64,000 nucleotides of DNA from a bacterium (GCA_022825065.1 JAJDYR010000037.1:133805-197804); one strand, 5' to 3'. Counted from the first letter of the stretch, positions 41,515 through 51,840 are shown. Numbers and translations are program-made. The notes: generated by a model from the sequence alone, not told the origin.

Positions 41515-42240
41515 TTATATCGAGATCGCCTCGAACGAGACGGCATATTCAAATCCGGCGTGTTTCCCTGTTTCGACGGCCGCCTGGGTGAGGAACCCGA
41601 CGGGATCGAACCCTTGTGCGAGATTGTCGATGTAGAGCTTGTGAGCTTGCAAGGAGGCGATTCCTTGCTCGAGGTGCTCAGTGACGTCCACGACATGCGT
41701 AGGCTCTGGAGAACCGCCAAGCAACACCATGCGAACACCCGCCCAAGGTTCCAGCCCCTCGTCTAGCAGTTCGGGAAAAATCCAGCGGTTCCCTGCATCA
41801 CGGCTCGCATCCATCACGCCATAAGCGAGCCAGCGGTGATCCGCCATATTCAAAGGACCCCCCGGCCAGGTGAGGTGATGGGAAAGCGTGATGACGATTT
41901 CAGGTCGGTAGGTTCTGATTTTCCGGGTGAGGTCGCGCCTTAAATCCAAATTGTACTCAATCACCCCATCTGTATAGCCCAGGAATTCCACCTTCTCAAC
42001 GCCGACGATGGCGGCGCTTTTTATTTCTTCCTCTTCTCGCACGGGGCCAGTCTCTTCCGGGGACATGCCATCAATGCCCGCTTCGCCGCTCGTCATTAGG
42101 ATATAGGAGACATCCTTGCCTTGAGCCGTCCACCTCGCGACTGCGCTTGATGCGCCGAATTCCATGTCGTCAGGGTGCGCCACGATGGCAAGCGCACGCT
42201 GCCAATTTTCATCGAGAGTGGGTAATTTGTCCGTCGTCAT
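41515..42240 (-). CDS. PIG-L/LmbE-family deacetylase
   Basis: The 241-residue protein has the zinc motif AIVAHPDDMEFGASS and the distal His in NMADHRWLAYG. The family hydrolyses N-acetyl groups from sugars or related amides. It overlaps the upstream DUF3604 gene by 4 nt (ATGA), so the two are translationally coupled. The substrate is unknown. Confidence 0.92.
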   Translation of the reverse strand: MTTDKLPTLDENWQRALAIVAHPDDMEFGASSAVARWTAQGKDVSYILMTSGEAGIDGMSPEETGPVREEEEIKSAAIVGVEKVEFLGYTDGVIEYNLDLRRDLTRKIRTYRPEIVITLSHHLTWPGGPLNMADHRWLAYGVMDASRDAGNRWIFPELLDEGLEPWAGVRMVLLGGSPEPTHVVDVTEHLEQGIASLQAHKLYIDNLAQGFDPVGFLTQAAVETGKHAGFEYAVSFEAISI

Positions 42241-44471
42241 TTTTTCACCCTTTTTATAAAAACAGGACTGCTCCAGGCCAATACACCGTCTTCTTGCATC
42301 AACCTGATAAAATAGGGGTTCCAGCCATCGTGAAAATCGCTTTCATCGATATCGAACGTGACGTTCGCGTAAGGGTTCCCTGACGTTGGGATGATGCGCT
42401 GCACTTCCACCTGTTGACGAACGCCGCCCGCTTCTATCACGAACGGAACGGCGCCGATATCATCGAGTTTTACCTCAAAGGAAACGACGTCGGTTTCAAA
42501 GAACAGCGTCGCTCCTTCTCCGCCTGCAAGGCGGAATTCGACGCCATCCGCATCCCCGGTCGTGCGGCTCAACCACCGGATTCTCTGCTCATCGGCCGAC
42601 TGAATGCCTTCTTCGAGGTTGTCCACCTGCCAGTTTCTCGGTTCTTCAATTCTTCCTTTATCGACCATGAGGCTGCCGTGCCAGTGGGTTTGCCGGTTAC
42701 GTTGGTGTATGCGGGCGCCGCTCCATGAGAGCCGGAACCAGTCTGAATTTTGGGCGGTTGCATCTTTGGGGCGATAGGAGCAGATGGTTCGCGAGGCGCG
42801 CTTCAATTCTATTGACTCGATGCCGCATTCGCCCATGGCACGGACCTTGAACACAGGGGGGTCGGCAGCTTCAAATTCCTCGCCCATGAAATGGTTTCCA
42901 GCCGAGAAGGAGAGATGAATCTTCTTTCCGGTAGTTGCATAGACGCGCCTGGCCTGAATCGCTTCCCACAGGCTTTCGCGCGTGAGTTCTTCTGAATAAA
43001 TGCAGGCGTAACCGCCATAGACTCCGAAAATAGCGGCGCCAGGGTAGCTGGCCCCCGGTCGTCCCTTGTGTCCATCGCTTCCCGCCGTGATACCCACACG
43101 CCAGCCCTTTTCCAGGGCTTCTTCCACGAACCATTCGAAACGTCCCCATGAGGAATATATCTCCATGACACGCTCGAGTTCCGCGTGGTGATAATCCAGG
43201 CTCGCTCGCCTGCCCCCGATGTGAGGGATTAATGTGACGTCCCGGCGTCCTCCCATTGCGTCGTATAGGGCGTCGAGGGGGTATCTGTCTGTTTCCTGAT
43301 CTGTCCAGTCCTCCAGTTGCCAGTGACTCGTCCGGTGCAAGGGGCCATCGTCGCCAAGATACATGACGTTCCTGTCTCCGCCCATGCCCGTCACGGCGGA
43401 CCATTCGACTCCCAGAAACGTGACGAAGCGACCCGGATCGTTGTATCTCTTCGTGGCCTCTCGAATGGCGTTCCAGGTATCTTTCGTGACCTGAAAATCA
43501 TTCCCCTGGTGGCAGGAAAATTGCGCTCCGGCCATGTCGCGGGCGAAAGCAAAGTAGTCATCCGCTGTGTTTGTGCCCACTGTCTCTTCGCTCTGGCCGT
43601 GCAGGTCGCCCCAGAATGGTCGCCATAGGTGGTTTTTCTCCATGGCGTGCACATGATTGCTGTATACAGGGGGGATGTTTTCCCCGGCGTCGCCTCGTAT
43701 GCGCCCCCATTTCCCCGATTCCCAACGCAAATTTTCCAGGCGAGTTACGGCGGGCCCATCACGCTTGAACTGAACGGTTCCGGGCAGCCCCTCGCAGATT
43801 CCTCCCTCGGCAGTGAGTGAGACTTCCGCGTCTACGCCGTGACATGGATTTCCCCAGATGTCCTCGAGTTTCACCTGCACCCAGGATGTTTCATCTAGTG
43901 TCTGTTCGGTCGGACCATGGATCACGAGGCGGGCGGGTTTTCCCGGGATAATGGAGAAGGTAGGAGTATCGGCTGCTTCGATGAAGCGATTCGAGCCGAA
44001 GCAATCGACAAAGAGCCGGAAGCGGAAATTTTTTTCGCAAAAGGTTTGAGCACGGGTTCCCGCGCCGTCCCCGCTTTGGTCTCCCAGAACGATGGTTACC
44101 GTATCTCCTTCTGCCAGATAGCTATCGAATACGTCGATGGCCAGCCCTTGCTGCCAGGGTCTGATGTTCGATTTCGGGTCCCATCTTACCCTGAGGGTGG
44201 CGCTTCCACTCGTGGTTACGCTCGCATAGTGAGCCTCAGCAGGCGCGTCGGTTTGCGGTTTGGCCCAATCACTGGCAAAGCGACGAGAGAGCACAATCGT
44301 TCCCCCATCGTCCACCCCATATCTGCCGACATGGTAGATGATCGTCCAAGTGCCCCATGCGCCCGCTTCCACGTTCCCGGCGGGAGCGAGTTCACTCCAG
44401 CCCACCCATTCCCGTACCCAGGATTCGCTCTTGCCGTGTCTGCCGTCTGGCGTCGTATCCATTGTCGTCAA
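42237..44471 (-). CDS. DUF3604 protein with PHP-like metal site
   Basis: The 744-residue protein has an N-terminal beta-rich part (1-280) and a central PHP-like domain starting HLWRPFWGDLHGQSEETVG, with further likely ligands in CHQGNDF, LGVEWSA and GITAGSDGHKGRPG. A beta-sandwich C-terminus (about 560-744) follows. No signal peptide is evident. PHP-type proteins are metal-dependent phosphoesterases or amidohydrolases; DUF3604 members are uncharacterised. It overlaps both neighbours by 4 nt, so the PIG-L, DUF3604 and hydrolase genes form a tight operon. Confidence 0.88.
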   Translation of the reverse strand: MTTMDTTPDGRHGKSESWVREWVGWSELAPAGNVEAGAWGTWTIIYHVGRYGVDDGGTIVLSRRFASDWAKPQTDAPAEAHYASVTTSGSATLRVRWDPKSNIRPWQQGLAIDVFDSYLAEGDTVTIVLGDQSGDGAGTRAQTFCEKNFRFRLFVDCFGSNRFIEAADTPTFSIIPGKPARLVIHGPTEQTLDETSWVQVKLEDIWGNPCHGVDAEVSLTAEGGICEGLPGTVQFKRDGPAVTRLENLRWESGKWGRIRGDAGENIPPVYSNHVHAMEKNHLWRPFWGDLHGQSEETVGTNTADDYFAFARDMAGAQFSCHQGNDFQVTKDTWNAIREATKRYNDPGRFVTFLGVEWSAVTGMGGDRNVMYLGDDGPLHRTSHWQLEDWTDQETDRYPLDALYDAMGGRRDVTLIPHIGGRRASLDYHHAELERVMEIYSSWGRFEWFVEEALEKGWRVGITAGSDGHKGRPGASYPGAAIFGVYGGYACIYSEELTRESLWEAIQARRVYATTGKKIHLSFSAGNHFMGEEFEAADPPVFKVRAMGECGIESIELKRASRTICSYRPKDATAQNSDWFRLSWSGARIHQRNRQTHWHGSLMVDKGRIEEPRNWQVDNLEEGIQSADEQRIRWLSRTTGDADGVEFRLAGGEGATLFFETDVVSFEVKLDDIGAVPFVIEAGGVRQQVEVQRIIPTSGNPYANVTFDIDESDFHDGWNPYFIRLMQEDGVLAWSSPVFIKRVKK

Positions 44472-45478
44472 CTACCTTGCTGGTTGTTCGCGGGATGAAG
44501 GCCGGCTCGTTTTTCGCTCTCATCTTGCGCCTTGGACGGTTCTCTGGTCTGGCGCAAATGGTTTTTGAGGAAAATCAAGGCGAGCCGAATCGAGTCTTCT
44601 CTTTCCCGGGGGGTTCTCCTCCTGAGAACGAAATTGTGGCCGGTGCCTTCGTAAAGTTTCAATTGAGCGTACCCTGACCCCCTCGCTCGCAATTTTCTCA
44701 TCATCGCAAATGATTGCTGGACGGGAATTATACCGTCCGCCACGCCATGAAACATCAAGGTGGAAGCTTTCGTGTTCTGTATCTTGTTGGCGGGACTGTG
44801 AAGTTCCAGATATTCTTTCCAGCGCAGTAAATCCTTGGTCGCCAGAGCGAGCACCACGGAGTTGATGCGTTTTTTGATGAGAGCCTCATAATCATAGGGG
44901 CCATAATAGGCGACTATGGCCTTCACGACCGGAAGCGACGCGGCCGCGCGAAACGCCTTGTCCGCGCCGAGTGAGAATCCGATGAGACCGACCTTGTTTT
45001 GTATGCAATGCGCGCTTTTCGCAAAGGCGGAAACGGCTCGGTTGATGTCTTCATTCTGGCGTTCGAAATTCGATTTGCGTTGGACGAAAGGTGTTCTGAG
45101 GCCCTCGAGGTCCACCTGGTGCACCGAGTAATAATTGATGACCAGGGATGAGAATCCATGGCTTGCGAGTTTTCGGGCGTAGCGGATGTATGCCCGCCAC
45201 CAACCGCCTTTCCCGTGCAGCAATACGACGCAAGGATACCTTCCATCTTTCGAGGGACGCACCAGGTATCCCGTCATCGAGGCGTTTTCGATGCTCGATG
45301 GCAATTCGACGTAGCTCTCCTGGTGGTCGTAGTTTCCATCAGGAGCAGGGGCCAGATTCAAGGTACGGGGCCGGGCGCAGCTTGTCACCATCAGCATGGC
45401 GAAGATGAAAAGCAAGAGGGATCTGATGCGGATGATCTTGAAGAAGCGATGAATTATGCTAAGAACAGATCGAATCAT
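44468..45478 (-). CDS. Dienelactone-hydrolase-family lipoprotein
   Basis: The 336-residue protein has an N-terminal hydrophobic segment and a probable lipobox MVTSC (Cys near residue 34). It continues as an alpha/beta hydrolase: VVLLHGKGGWW (oxyanion region), the nucleophile in GLIGFSLGADKAF, Asp in FHGVADGIIPV and His in YEGTGHNF. The nucleophile is Ser rather than the Cys of true dienelactone hydrolases. It is first in the three-gene overlap with DUF3604 and PIG-L. An exported carboxylesterase is likely. Confidence 0.87.
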   Translation of the reverse strand: MIRSVLSIIHRFFKIIRIRSLLLFIFAMLMVTSCARPRTLNLAPAPDGNYDHQESYVELPSSIENASMTGYLVRPSKDGRYPCVVLLHGKGGWWRAYIRYARKLASHGFSSLVINYYSVHQVDLEGLRTPFVQRKSNFERQNEDINRAVSAFAKSAHCIQNKVGLIGFSLGADKAFRAAASLPVVKAIVAYYGPYDYEALIKKRINSVVLALATKDLLRWKEYLELHSPANKIQNTKASTLMFHGVADGIIPVQQSFAMMRKLRARGSGYAQLKLYEGTGHNFVLRRRTPREREDSIRLALIFLKNHLRQTREPSKAQDESEKRAGLHPANNQQGS

Positions 45479-45600
45479 TCAAAATCCAATTTTTGCTCGG
45501 CGGCAAAAGAATTGGCAGGTTCATACCACCTCTGAGAATAATCCGGGGAAACGATTTCGGCAACATCTCGGCGAATATGGCCCATGTGAAGGAGAATGGA

Positions 45601-46941
45601 ATGTCGGCGGTGATTGATTTTCTGCGATCGAGAAGAGAACAGAGCCTTGTGGAACTCATCGAATATCTCAAAATACCCTCCATCAGCACATTGGGGGTCG
45701 GTGTCGAGGAAGCGGCGGCGCATCTGGTGGGATTGATGGACGTTGCGGGCATTGAGGCGAAAATTCTTCCGACCGAGGGCATTTCGCTCGTATACGGCGA
45801 AGTGAAGGGACCCCCGGATGCTCCGACGATGCTGATTTATGGCCACTACGACGTTCAGCCGGCTGATATTTCCGAGGGTTGGAGCTCAGAGCCGTTCGAG
45901 CCCCAGGTGCGAGATGGCCGCCTCTACGCTCGTGGGTCGGGAGACAACAAGGGTCAGCATTTCGCGCAAATCAAGGCGGTCGAGGCCTACCACCAGACAA
46001 ACACGAAAATGCCCATCAACCTCAAGTTTTTGATTGAGGGAGAGGAGGAGATGGGTTCGCCAAATTTAAGGAAATTCATCCAGGCGAACAATGAGTTGTT
46101 AAAAGCCGATATCGCCTGTTCATCCGATGGCTCCATACACCCTTCGGGCAGGCCGACGCTCTCTTTGGGGTGTAGAGGATTGCTCTATATCGAACTTGTC
46201 TCGCACGGCGTCGGGAAAGACCTCCATTCCGGGTCTTACGGCGGAGCGGCCCCGAATCCGTTCTGGCGGCTCATGGAAGCCGTGCAATGTCTGCGCGACG
46301 ATGAGGGAAGGGTGCGGGTGCCGGGATTTTACGAGCCCGTGCTCCCTGTAGGGGATGCGGATCAAGCTGCCCTTGAGGGAATTCCCGACCCGGAGGCGGA
46401 ACTCAGGGCCGTCATCGGAGACGGGGCGGACCGAATTCCCAATCTTTCTTCCTTTTATACAAAGACGCTCACCCAGCCGAACCTGAACATCTGTGGATTC
46501 CAGGGGGGATATTCCAACGATGGCATGAAAACAGTTTTGCCGGGTTCCGCAAGCGCCAAGCTGGATTTCCGCCTCGCAGTGGAGCAGGACCCGGACAAGC
46601 TGTTTAATGATGTGTGTTCGTTTTTGAGCGGAGAGGGTTTCGATGACATCGAGGTACGCAAGATGGCCACGTTCGATGCCAGCAAAACGCCGGCGGACAA
46701 CCCCTATGTGCAAAAGGTGATCAAGGCCGTGGGCGGTTACGGAGTCGAGCCCGTCATTTATCCGAACTTCGGCGGCAGCGTGCCCGACAGCATGTTCACG
46801 ATAGACTTAAGGATCCCGTCCGTCTGGTTTCCCCTCGCCAATGCCGATTCGAACGCCCATGCCCCGGATGAGAACATCGATGTGGAGATTTTTCATCGTG
46901 GATGCGAGATTGCGGCGACTCTCATGGGGGGTCTCGCTTGA
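45601..46941 (+). CDS. M20-family dipeptidase
   Basis: The 446-residue metallopeptidase has zinc ligand H82 in GHYDVQP, bridging D115 in GSGDNKGQ, catalytic Glu pair at 148-149 (EGEEEMGSP) and the lid-domain HSGSYGG motif. It follows the CNDP/DapE-like dipeptidase pattern. ATG at 45601 is used because GAAGGAG precedes it; the frame is open to 45493. It overlaps the DUF488 gene by 4 nt. Confidence 0.93.
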   Translation: MSAVIDFLRSRREQSLVELIEYLKIPSISTLGVGVEEAAAHLVGLMDVAGIEAKILPTEGISLVYGEVKGPPDAPTMLIYGHYDVQPADISEGWSSEPFEPQVRDGRLYARGSGDNKGQHFAQIKAVEAYHQTNTKMPINLKFLIEGEEEMGSPNLRKFIQANNELLKADIACSSDGSIHPSGRPTLSLGCRGLLYIELVSHGVGKDLHSGSYGGAAPNPFWRLMEAVQCLRDDEGRVRVPGFYEPVLPVGDADQAALEGIPDPEAELRAVIGDGADRIPNLSSFYTKTLTQPNLNICGFQGGYSNDGMKTVLPGSASAKLDFRLAVEQDPDKLFNDVCSFLSGEGFDDIEVRKMATFDASKTPADNPYVQKVIKAVGGYGVEPVIYPNFGGSVPDSMFTIDLRIPSVWFPLANADSNAHAPDENIDVEIFHRGCEIAATLMGGLA

Positions 46942-47441
46942 AGCACCCGCTCTGGACGATAGGCCACAGCAACCACAGCGCGGAGAAACTCCTGGACCTG
47001 CTGAGCCACCACGGCATCGCATGCGTGGTGGATGTGCGTAGCATCCCTTACAGCAGAAGAAACCCACAGTTCAACAGAGAGAGAATGCATAAAAACCTCT
47101 CTTCGCGAGACATCGCATACGTCTGGGAAGGGGAGGCGTTGGGCGGAAAACGCGACTTCAGGCAAAATCCAGAATTTTTTGACGCCAAAGGTCGCATCGA
47201 CTGGATGAAGATAAGGCGCGATGAAAGTTTTACCCTTGCGATGGAGCGCTTGAGAACGCAAGTGGGAAAGGAACCCACGGCCGTTCTTTGCGCTGAGGAG
47301 AACCCGAGAAACTGCCATCGTCTGCATCTGATATCCGCGGCCTGGGCGGAGAGTTGCGATGAAAACATATCGCATATTCGCGGCGACGGGCGTGTAGAGA
47401 CGCATACGCAAATCGTTCCCCAGCCTGAATTGTTTTGTTGA
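46938..47441 (+). CDS. DUF488-family protein
   Basis: The 167-residue protein shows the DUF488 hallmarks: WTIGHSNHSAEKLLDLL, VVDVRSIPYSRRNPQFN and LCAEENPRNCHR, with a Cys-His pair near the end. The start is TTG overlapping the TGA of the dipeptidase gene; no ATG fits. The domain has no settled biochemical role. Confidence 0.87.
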   Translation: MKHPLWTIGHSNHSAEKLLDLLSHHGIACVVDVRSIPYSRRNPQFNRERMHKNLSSRDIAYVWEGEALGGKRDFRQNPEFFDAKGRIDWMKIRRDESFTLAMERLRTQVGKEPTAVLCAEENPRNCHRLHLISAAWAESCDENISHIRGDGRVETHTQIVPQPELFC

Positions 47442-47513
47442 TCATTCTCCCATACCCTGCCGGCAGGCATTTTTTGTGGCCAGCGGACTTTCATCTACCC
47501 ATATGAGGAATTC

Positions 47514-49586
47514 ATGAATCAGCCCCGGCAGAAAAACCGCCTCGCGCAGGAAACGAGCCCGTATCTCTTGCAGCATCAATACAATCCGGTGCAGTGGTAC
47601 CCTTGGGGCGAGGATGCGCTCCGCAAATCAAGAGAAGAGAACAAGCCCATTTTCTTGTCCGTCGGCTATTCCGCTTGCCATTGGTGCCATGTGATGGAGC
47701 ATGAAAGTTTTGAGGATGAGGAGATCGCCGAAATCCTGAACGAGCATTTCGTCTCCATCAAGGTGGATCGGGAAGAACGTCCCGATATCGACGGCATCTA
47801 CATGGAAGCGGTGCAGATGATGACGGGTCAGGGAGGCTGGCCCATGAGCGTTTTCCTGCTCCCGGATTTGAGGCCCTTCTTTGGCGGCACGTATTTTCCG
47901 CCGGATGACAAATGGGGGAGGCCCGGCTTCAAGAACGTGCTCTTGAGGCTGGCCGAAGTCTACCGGACGAGACAGGAGGATTTGCACGATAACGCGGAGA
48001 GCATCACGGCGAATCTGCAGCAAATGGGAGTCGTTACGTCAGCAGAAGGTGATTTGAAAGCGGAATGGATCGATCAGGCCACGCGGGAGTTGAAAGAACG
48101 ATTCGACTCTACCTGGGGTGGTTTCGGGAGCGCTCCCAAATTTCCGCCCTCCATGGCGCTGATGCTGCTTTTGAGAAAATGGAAGCGGTCCCCGGATCAG
48201 GAATTGCTGAAAATGGTCGAGGTAACGCTGCAAAGAATGGCGCTGGGCGGGATGTATGATCAACTCGGTGGAGGTTTCCACCGCTATAGCGTTGATAATT
48301 ATTGGCTTATCCCGCACTTCGAGAAAATGCTTTACGACAACGCTCTTCTGTCCAGGATTTATCTCGAAGCATATCAGGCGACGGGTAGCGCGTTTTACCG
48401 CTCTGTGGTGGCGGATACACTCGATTACGTTTTGAGGGAGATGACCAGCCCGGGAGGAGGATTTTATTCCGCGCAGGACGCCGACAGCGAGGGGGAGGAG
48501 GGCAAGTTCTTCGTTTGGCGTCCTGAGGAGATAGAAGAGGTTCTCGGCAAAGAAGAAGCCGATATATTCTGCCGGTTTTACAGCGTGACGGAAGAGGGGA
48601 ATTTCGAGGGCAACACCTCCGCCTTGTTCATTCAGAAACCGCCCCGCGTTTTCGCCGAAGAATTGGGAATCACCGAAGAAAAGCTCTTTGAAGTATTGCA
48701 GAGGGGCCGCGCAAAACTTTTCACCGAGCGCGAGCGGCGCGTGAAACCGGGTCTCGACGATAAAATTCTCACGAGTTGGAACGGGCTCATGATCGGCTCG
48801 ATGGCTTTGGCGGGCAGGATTCTCGAGCACCGCCCCTACGTGGAAGAAGCGGGCAAGGCGGCGGATTTTATTTTGAACAACATGCGCGATGAGCGCGGTT
48901 TGCTGAGAAGTCACCGGGAAGGCGTGAGCAAGTTCAACGCGTATCTGGATGATTATGCTTTTCTGATCGTGGGTCTGGTGGATTTGTACGAGGCGAGCTT
49001 CGAACCCCGGTGGGTTCGAGCGGCCTCGGATTTGGCGCGAGAGATGATTTCTCGCTATTGGGATGATGGAGGCGGCGCATTCTTCTTTACGGCCCACGAC
49101 CATGAACAACTCATCGTGCGGAAGAAGATGACGCAAGACGGCGCCGTTCCGAGCGGGAACTCGATGGCGGCGCTGGGTTTATTGAAACTGGCGAAACTCT
49201 CGGGCGAGGCGGAATTCGCAGAACGCGGCGAGGGCGTTTTGCGCTCGTTCGGCGACTATCTGGGCCGCGTGCCGGCCGCATTCCACATGATGCTGGTGGC
49301 TCTGGACTTTCATCTCGACTCCCCGGTGGAAGTGGCGATTGTCGGCGAGGGGGATTCGGATGATACGCGCGCGGCTCTTCGGGCTGTAGATTCCCGCTTC
49401 ATTCCCAACAAGGTTTTGGCTTACAAGTCCGAATCATCAGGCGAAGAAGCAGGCGTCACAGTGCCTCTGCTCGACGGGAAATCCATGGTGGATGGGCAAG
49501 CCACGGTGTATCTTTGCGAAAATTTCACATGCAGGGAGCCGCTCACGGATTTGGAAAAGATTGGAAAAGCGCTCGATAGTAGTTAA
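47514..49586 (+). CDS. Thioredoxin-fold DUF255 (YyaL/SSP411-like) protein
   Basis: The 690-residue protein has an N-terminal thioredoxin-like domain ([24 protein letters not shown] at 55-58) followed by an (alpha/alpha)6-barrel-like part resembling N-acylglucosamine epimerases ([29 protein letters not shown]). Members are widely conserved, but the function is not settled. Length is normal for the family. It lies 72 bp after DUF488. Confidence 0.92.
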   Translation: MNQPRQKNRLAQETSPYLLQHQYNPVQWYPWGEDALRKSREENKPIFLSVGYSACHWCHVMEHESFEDEEIAEILNEHFVSIKVDREERPDIDGIYMEAVQMMTGQGGWPMSVFLLPDLRPFFGGTYFPPDDKWGRPGFKNVLLRLAEVYRTRQEDLHDNAESITANLQQMGVVTSAEGDLKAEWIDQATRELKERFDSTWGGFGSAPKFPPSMALMLLLRKWKRSPDQELLKMVEVTLQRMALGGMYDQLGGGFHRYSVDNYWLIPHFEKMLYDNALLSRIYLEAYQATGSAFYRSVVADTLDYVLREMTSPGGGFYSAQDADSEGEEGKFFVWRPEEIEEVLGKEEADIFCRFYSVTEEGNFEGNTSALFIQKPPRVFAEELGITEEKLFEVLQRGRAKLFTERERRVKPGLDDKILTSWNGLMIGSMALAGRILEHRPYVEEAGKAADFILNNMRDERGLLRSHREGVSKFNAYLDDYAFLIVGLVDLYEASFEPRWVRAASDLAREMISRYWDDGGGAFFFTAHDHEQLIVRKKMTQDGAVPSGNSMAALGLLKLAKLSGEAEFAERGEGVLRSFGDYLGRVPAAFHMMLVALDFHLDSPVEVAIVGEGDSDDTRAALRAVDSRFIPNKVLAYKSESSGEEAGVTVPLLDGKSMVDGQATVYLCENFTCREPLTDLEKIGKALDSS

Positions 49587-49591
49587 GTCGT

Positions 49592-50254
49592 TTATTTCGC
49601 CCGCACGATGAACGCCCCGTAGCCGTTGCGCTGCAGCTTTTCCACTAATCGCTTTGCTTTACGCTCGCCGGTCAGGCCTTTGATCTGCACGTGGTAGTGT
49701 TCGTAGTTTCCGTGCCAACCGGGCCGGATCTCCGAAATCGTCCCGTTTCTATGAAAGTAATCGGCGAATTCTTGCGCCTCTGGTTTTCCCATGAATCCGC
49801 CAACCAGGATCATCCATTTCGGGTTCGGCTCCCGGGGGGTGTAGAGGGGCTCGACGGAAACCTCGGTGGTTCCTTTGCGTAGTATGCCGATTCTTCGGGC
49901 CGCCTCCCGGGAGAGGTCGATGACGCGGTTGATGAAAAAGGGGCCCCGATCGTTGATTCTCACTTGCACTTCCCGCCCGTCGTCACTTCTGCGCACCCGG
50001 ACTATCGAACCAAACGGCAGGGTGCGGTGCGCGGCGGTGAGCGCGTGCATATCGTAAGTTTCGCCATTCGCCGTCTTGCGCCCGTGATAGGGATTTCCAT
50101 ACCAGGAGGCGATGCCGTGTAAATCGTCACCCTGGATGTCGTAACTCCTCGGCGCAGGCAGAAAGCCGCATCCACTCAGGAGTATGGAAAAAGCGAGACA
50201 AATGATGAGGCCACGCAAGGGGACTACATATAGAGGATTGTTTTTCGTGTTCAT
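49592..50254 (-). CDS. rlpA: RlpA-family septal ring lipoprotein with SPOR domain
   Basis: The 220-residue protein has a lipobox LLSGC (Cys 29), a double-psi barrel (GIASWYGNPYHGRKTANGET, with AAHRTLPFGS and RINDRGPF) and a C-terminal SPOR domain (about 145-218) that binds denuded peptidoglycan. Family members are lytic transglycosylases acting at septa; the conserved His and Asp of the barrel are present. It converges tail-to-tail with the DUF255 gene. Confidence 0.92.
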   Translation of the reverse strand: MNTKNNPLYVVPLRGLIICLAFSILLSGCGFLPAPRSYDIQGDDLHGIASWYGNPYHGRKTANGETYDMHALTAAHRTLPFGSIVRVRRSDDGREVQVRINDRGPFFINRVIDLSREAARRIGILRKGTTEVSVEPLYTPREPNPKWMILVGGFMGKPEAQEFADYFHRNGTISEIRPGWHGNYEHYHVQIKGLTGERKAKRLVEKLQRNGYGAFIVRAK

Positions 50255-50358
50255 CGGGATTTATCGGGGGCGGGTATCGGAATAGACGATGTAATTATAT
50301 CAGTTTCATCCGGCGCCGCCAGATGGATATGAAATTTAAGTGGCTATCGTGCTCTTGC

Positions 50359-51000
50359 CTAGCTTCGATACTTGGCGAATGTCGCCCCGATACTCGCGCC
50401 TTTTTCCAGTTCCGCGGTGATTTTTTCTTCGATTTTCGCAAGTTCATCCATCTTGTCGATGACATCCCCGAGCCTTTCCCCGGGGATGACGACCACGCCG
50501 TTGACATCACCGAGAATGATGTCTCCCTGCCTCACCGTGACGCCCCCGCAATTGATCGGCTCTCCAACGCTGATGGGGACCGTATACCCGCCGCTGCCGT
50601 GAACCGATACCCCTCTGGCGAATACGGGAAATCCCATCTGGCGGTGTTCCTCGATATCTCTGGCTCTGCCGTCGAGGACGACTCCGCCCAGATTCATCAC
50701 TTTCGCCCGCGTACTCATCATCCCGCCCCAGTTGGCCGTCGTGACTCCTGGCGGGATGCTGATGACGACGATGCTCCCTTCGGGCGCCGCGTCGATGTGG
50801 TGCACCTCGCGCTTGGGCAGGAGGCCGCCACCCGCCGGAACCATTCGTACGGTATGGGCCTCTCCCACCATCCGGTAATCCGGGTCGGGTGACAACAGGA
50901 TGATGTCGGGCATGTGGCCTCTGATTCTCAGTTTGTCGAAAGCGTCCGCCGCCTGACAGGTCGAATAGCTTCCCAAACGATTCAACAATTCGTTGCTCAT
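50359..51000 (-). CDS. RraA-like / HMG aldolase-type protein
   Basis: The 213-residue protein belongs to the RraA-like superfamily. The conserved GGVVLDGRARDIEEH and GDVNGVVVIP segments form the divalent-metal and substrate site of 4-hydroxy-4-methyl-2-oxoglutarate / 4-carboxy-4-hydroxy-2-oxoadipate aldolases. Placement beside CoA-transferase genes favours an aldolase over the RNase E-inhibiting role. The C-terminal helix (LAKIEEKITAELEKGAS) is extended. Confidence 0.87.
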   Translation of the reverse strand: MSNELLNRLGSYSTCQAADAFDKLRIRGHMPDIILLSPDPDYRMVGEAHTVRMVPAGGGLLPKREVHHIDAAPEGSIVVISIPPGVTTANWGGMMSTRAKVMNLGGVVLDGRARDIEEHRQMGFPVFARGVSVHGSGGYTVPISVGEPINCGGVTVRQGDIILGDVNGVVVIPGERLGDVIDKMDELAKIEEKITAELEKGASIGATFAKYRS

Positions 51001-51085
51001 GAAATTCTCCGTAATCCGTTGTCTCCGAATAGGTCGGCGTTATTTGGCGAATGGAGTGCTCATATTCTCTTTGAAGGCCTGCGAT

Positions 51086-51838
51086 TTATACACGAAATTC
51101 CGAAAATCGCACACCATCCGGATCGAGTTCCTCCAGGGCGCTCAGTTCTTCGGCGCTTGGCGCGGGAGTTTGCGCCACAATACTCGGGCGCTTCAGGTCG
51201 AAGCCTGTTTTCTCGATCACTTCATCCAACGAGTGGCCAGGGTGAACGCTGGCGATTTCTAGCCCGGTGGGTTTTTTCTCAAACAAGGCGATGGGTGTCA
51301 CGACGTGGCTCAGACTGCCCGATTGCGTCGAGAAATCGACCCGGGGCACGAGAAACCGTTTGTCGTGCACCGTTCGCCATATGACGGTTCGTTTCACCTG
51401 GGGCATGATAACGGCGCCTCCCCCGCCGCCGGGGAGTCTCACTTTCGGGTGGAAGGGATCGCCGATGTAGCTCAAGTTGGCTCGTCCCTGCTTGTCGAGC
51501 TGGGCGGCTCCCAGAAAAGCCATGTCCACCCCGCCGCGCGCAAAGAGATCGTACATATCCGGGTTGTAGAACATAGAAGCGGCACCATGGCAGAGTTCAG
51601 GGTCGGCCGTGCTGTTCGGCATAAAACGCGGTTTCGGGTCTACCGAACCCGCGACTTCTATGAGCGAGCAGTTGGGGGCATGTCGTTTCTTGGCCAGGAA
51701 GATCGCGACCATGGGAAGCGGGGAGTTGACCCCGTGAAACACGTTCTCGCCGTCTTCGATAAGGCGTGAAAGCGTTACGGCCATCTGGTTGCCGGCGTGG
51801 ATCACATGCTCGGGCAACGAAGCCAGCCGGTTGCCCAT
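51086..51838 (-). CDS. CoA-transferase subunit B (family I, glutaconate/IpdB-like)
   Basis: The 250-residue protein has the small-subunit pattern of family I CoA-transferases (GVNSPLPMVAIFLAKKRHAPN, AGSVDPKP, GAAQLDKQGRANLSYIGD, LPGGGGGAVIMPQVKRTVIW). The segment that carries the catalytic Glu in glutaconate CoA-transferase has no obvious Glu here, as in IpdB-type hydrolases. It lies 2 nt downstream of the A-subunit frame, which is interrupted by a stop codon. Confidence 0.85.
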   Translation of the reverse strand: MGNRLASLPEHVIHAGNQMAVTLSRLIEDGENVFHGVNSPLPMVAIFLAKKRHAPNCSLIEVAGSVDPKPRFMPNSTADPELCHGAASMFYNPDMYDLFARGGVDMAFLGAAQLDKQGRANLSYIGDPFHPKVRLPGGGGGAVIMPQVKRTVIWRTVHDKRFLVPRVDFSTQSGSLSHVVTPIALFEKKPTGLEIASVHPGHSLDEVIEKTGFDLKRPSIVAQTPAPSAEELSALEELDPDGVRFSEFRV

Positions 51839-51840
51839 CG

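Noticed and set aside
48039..49136. 365-codon minus-strand frame
   Set aside because: It lies wholly inside the DUF255 gene, whose plus frame has the CHWC motif and full family length.
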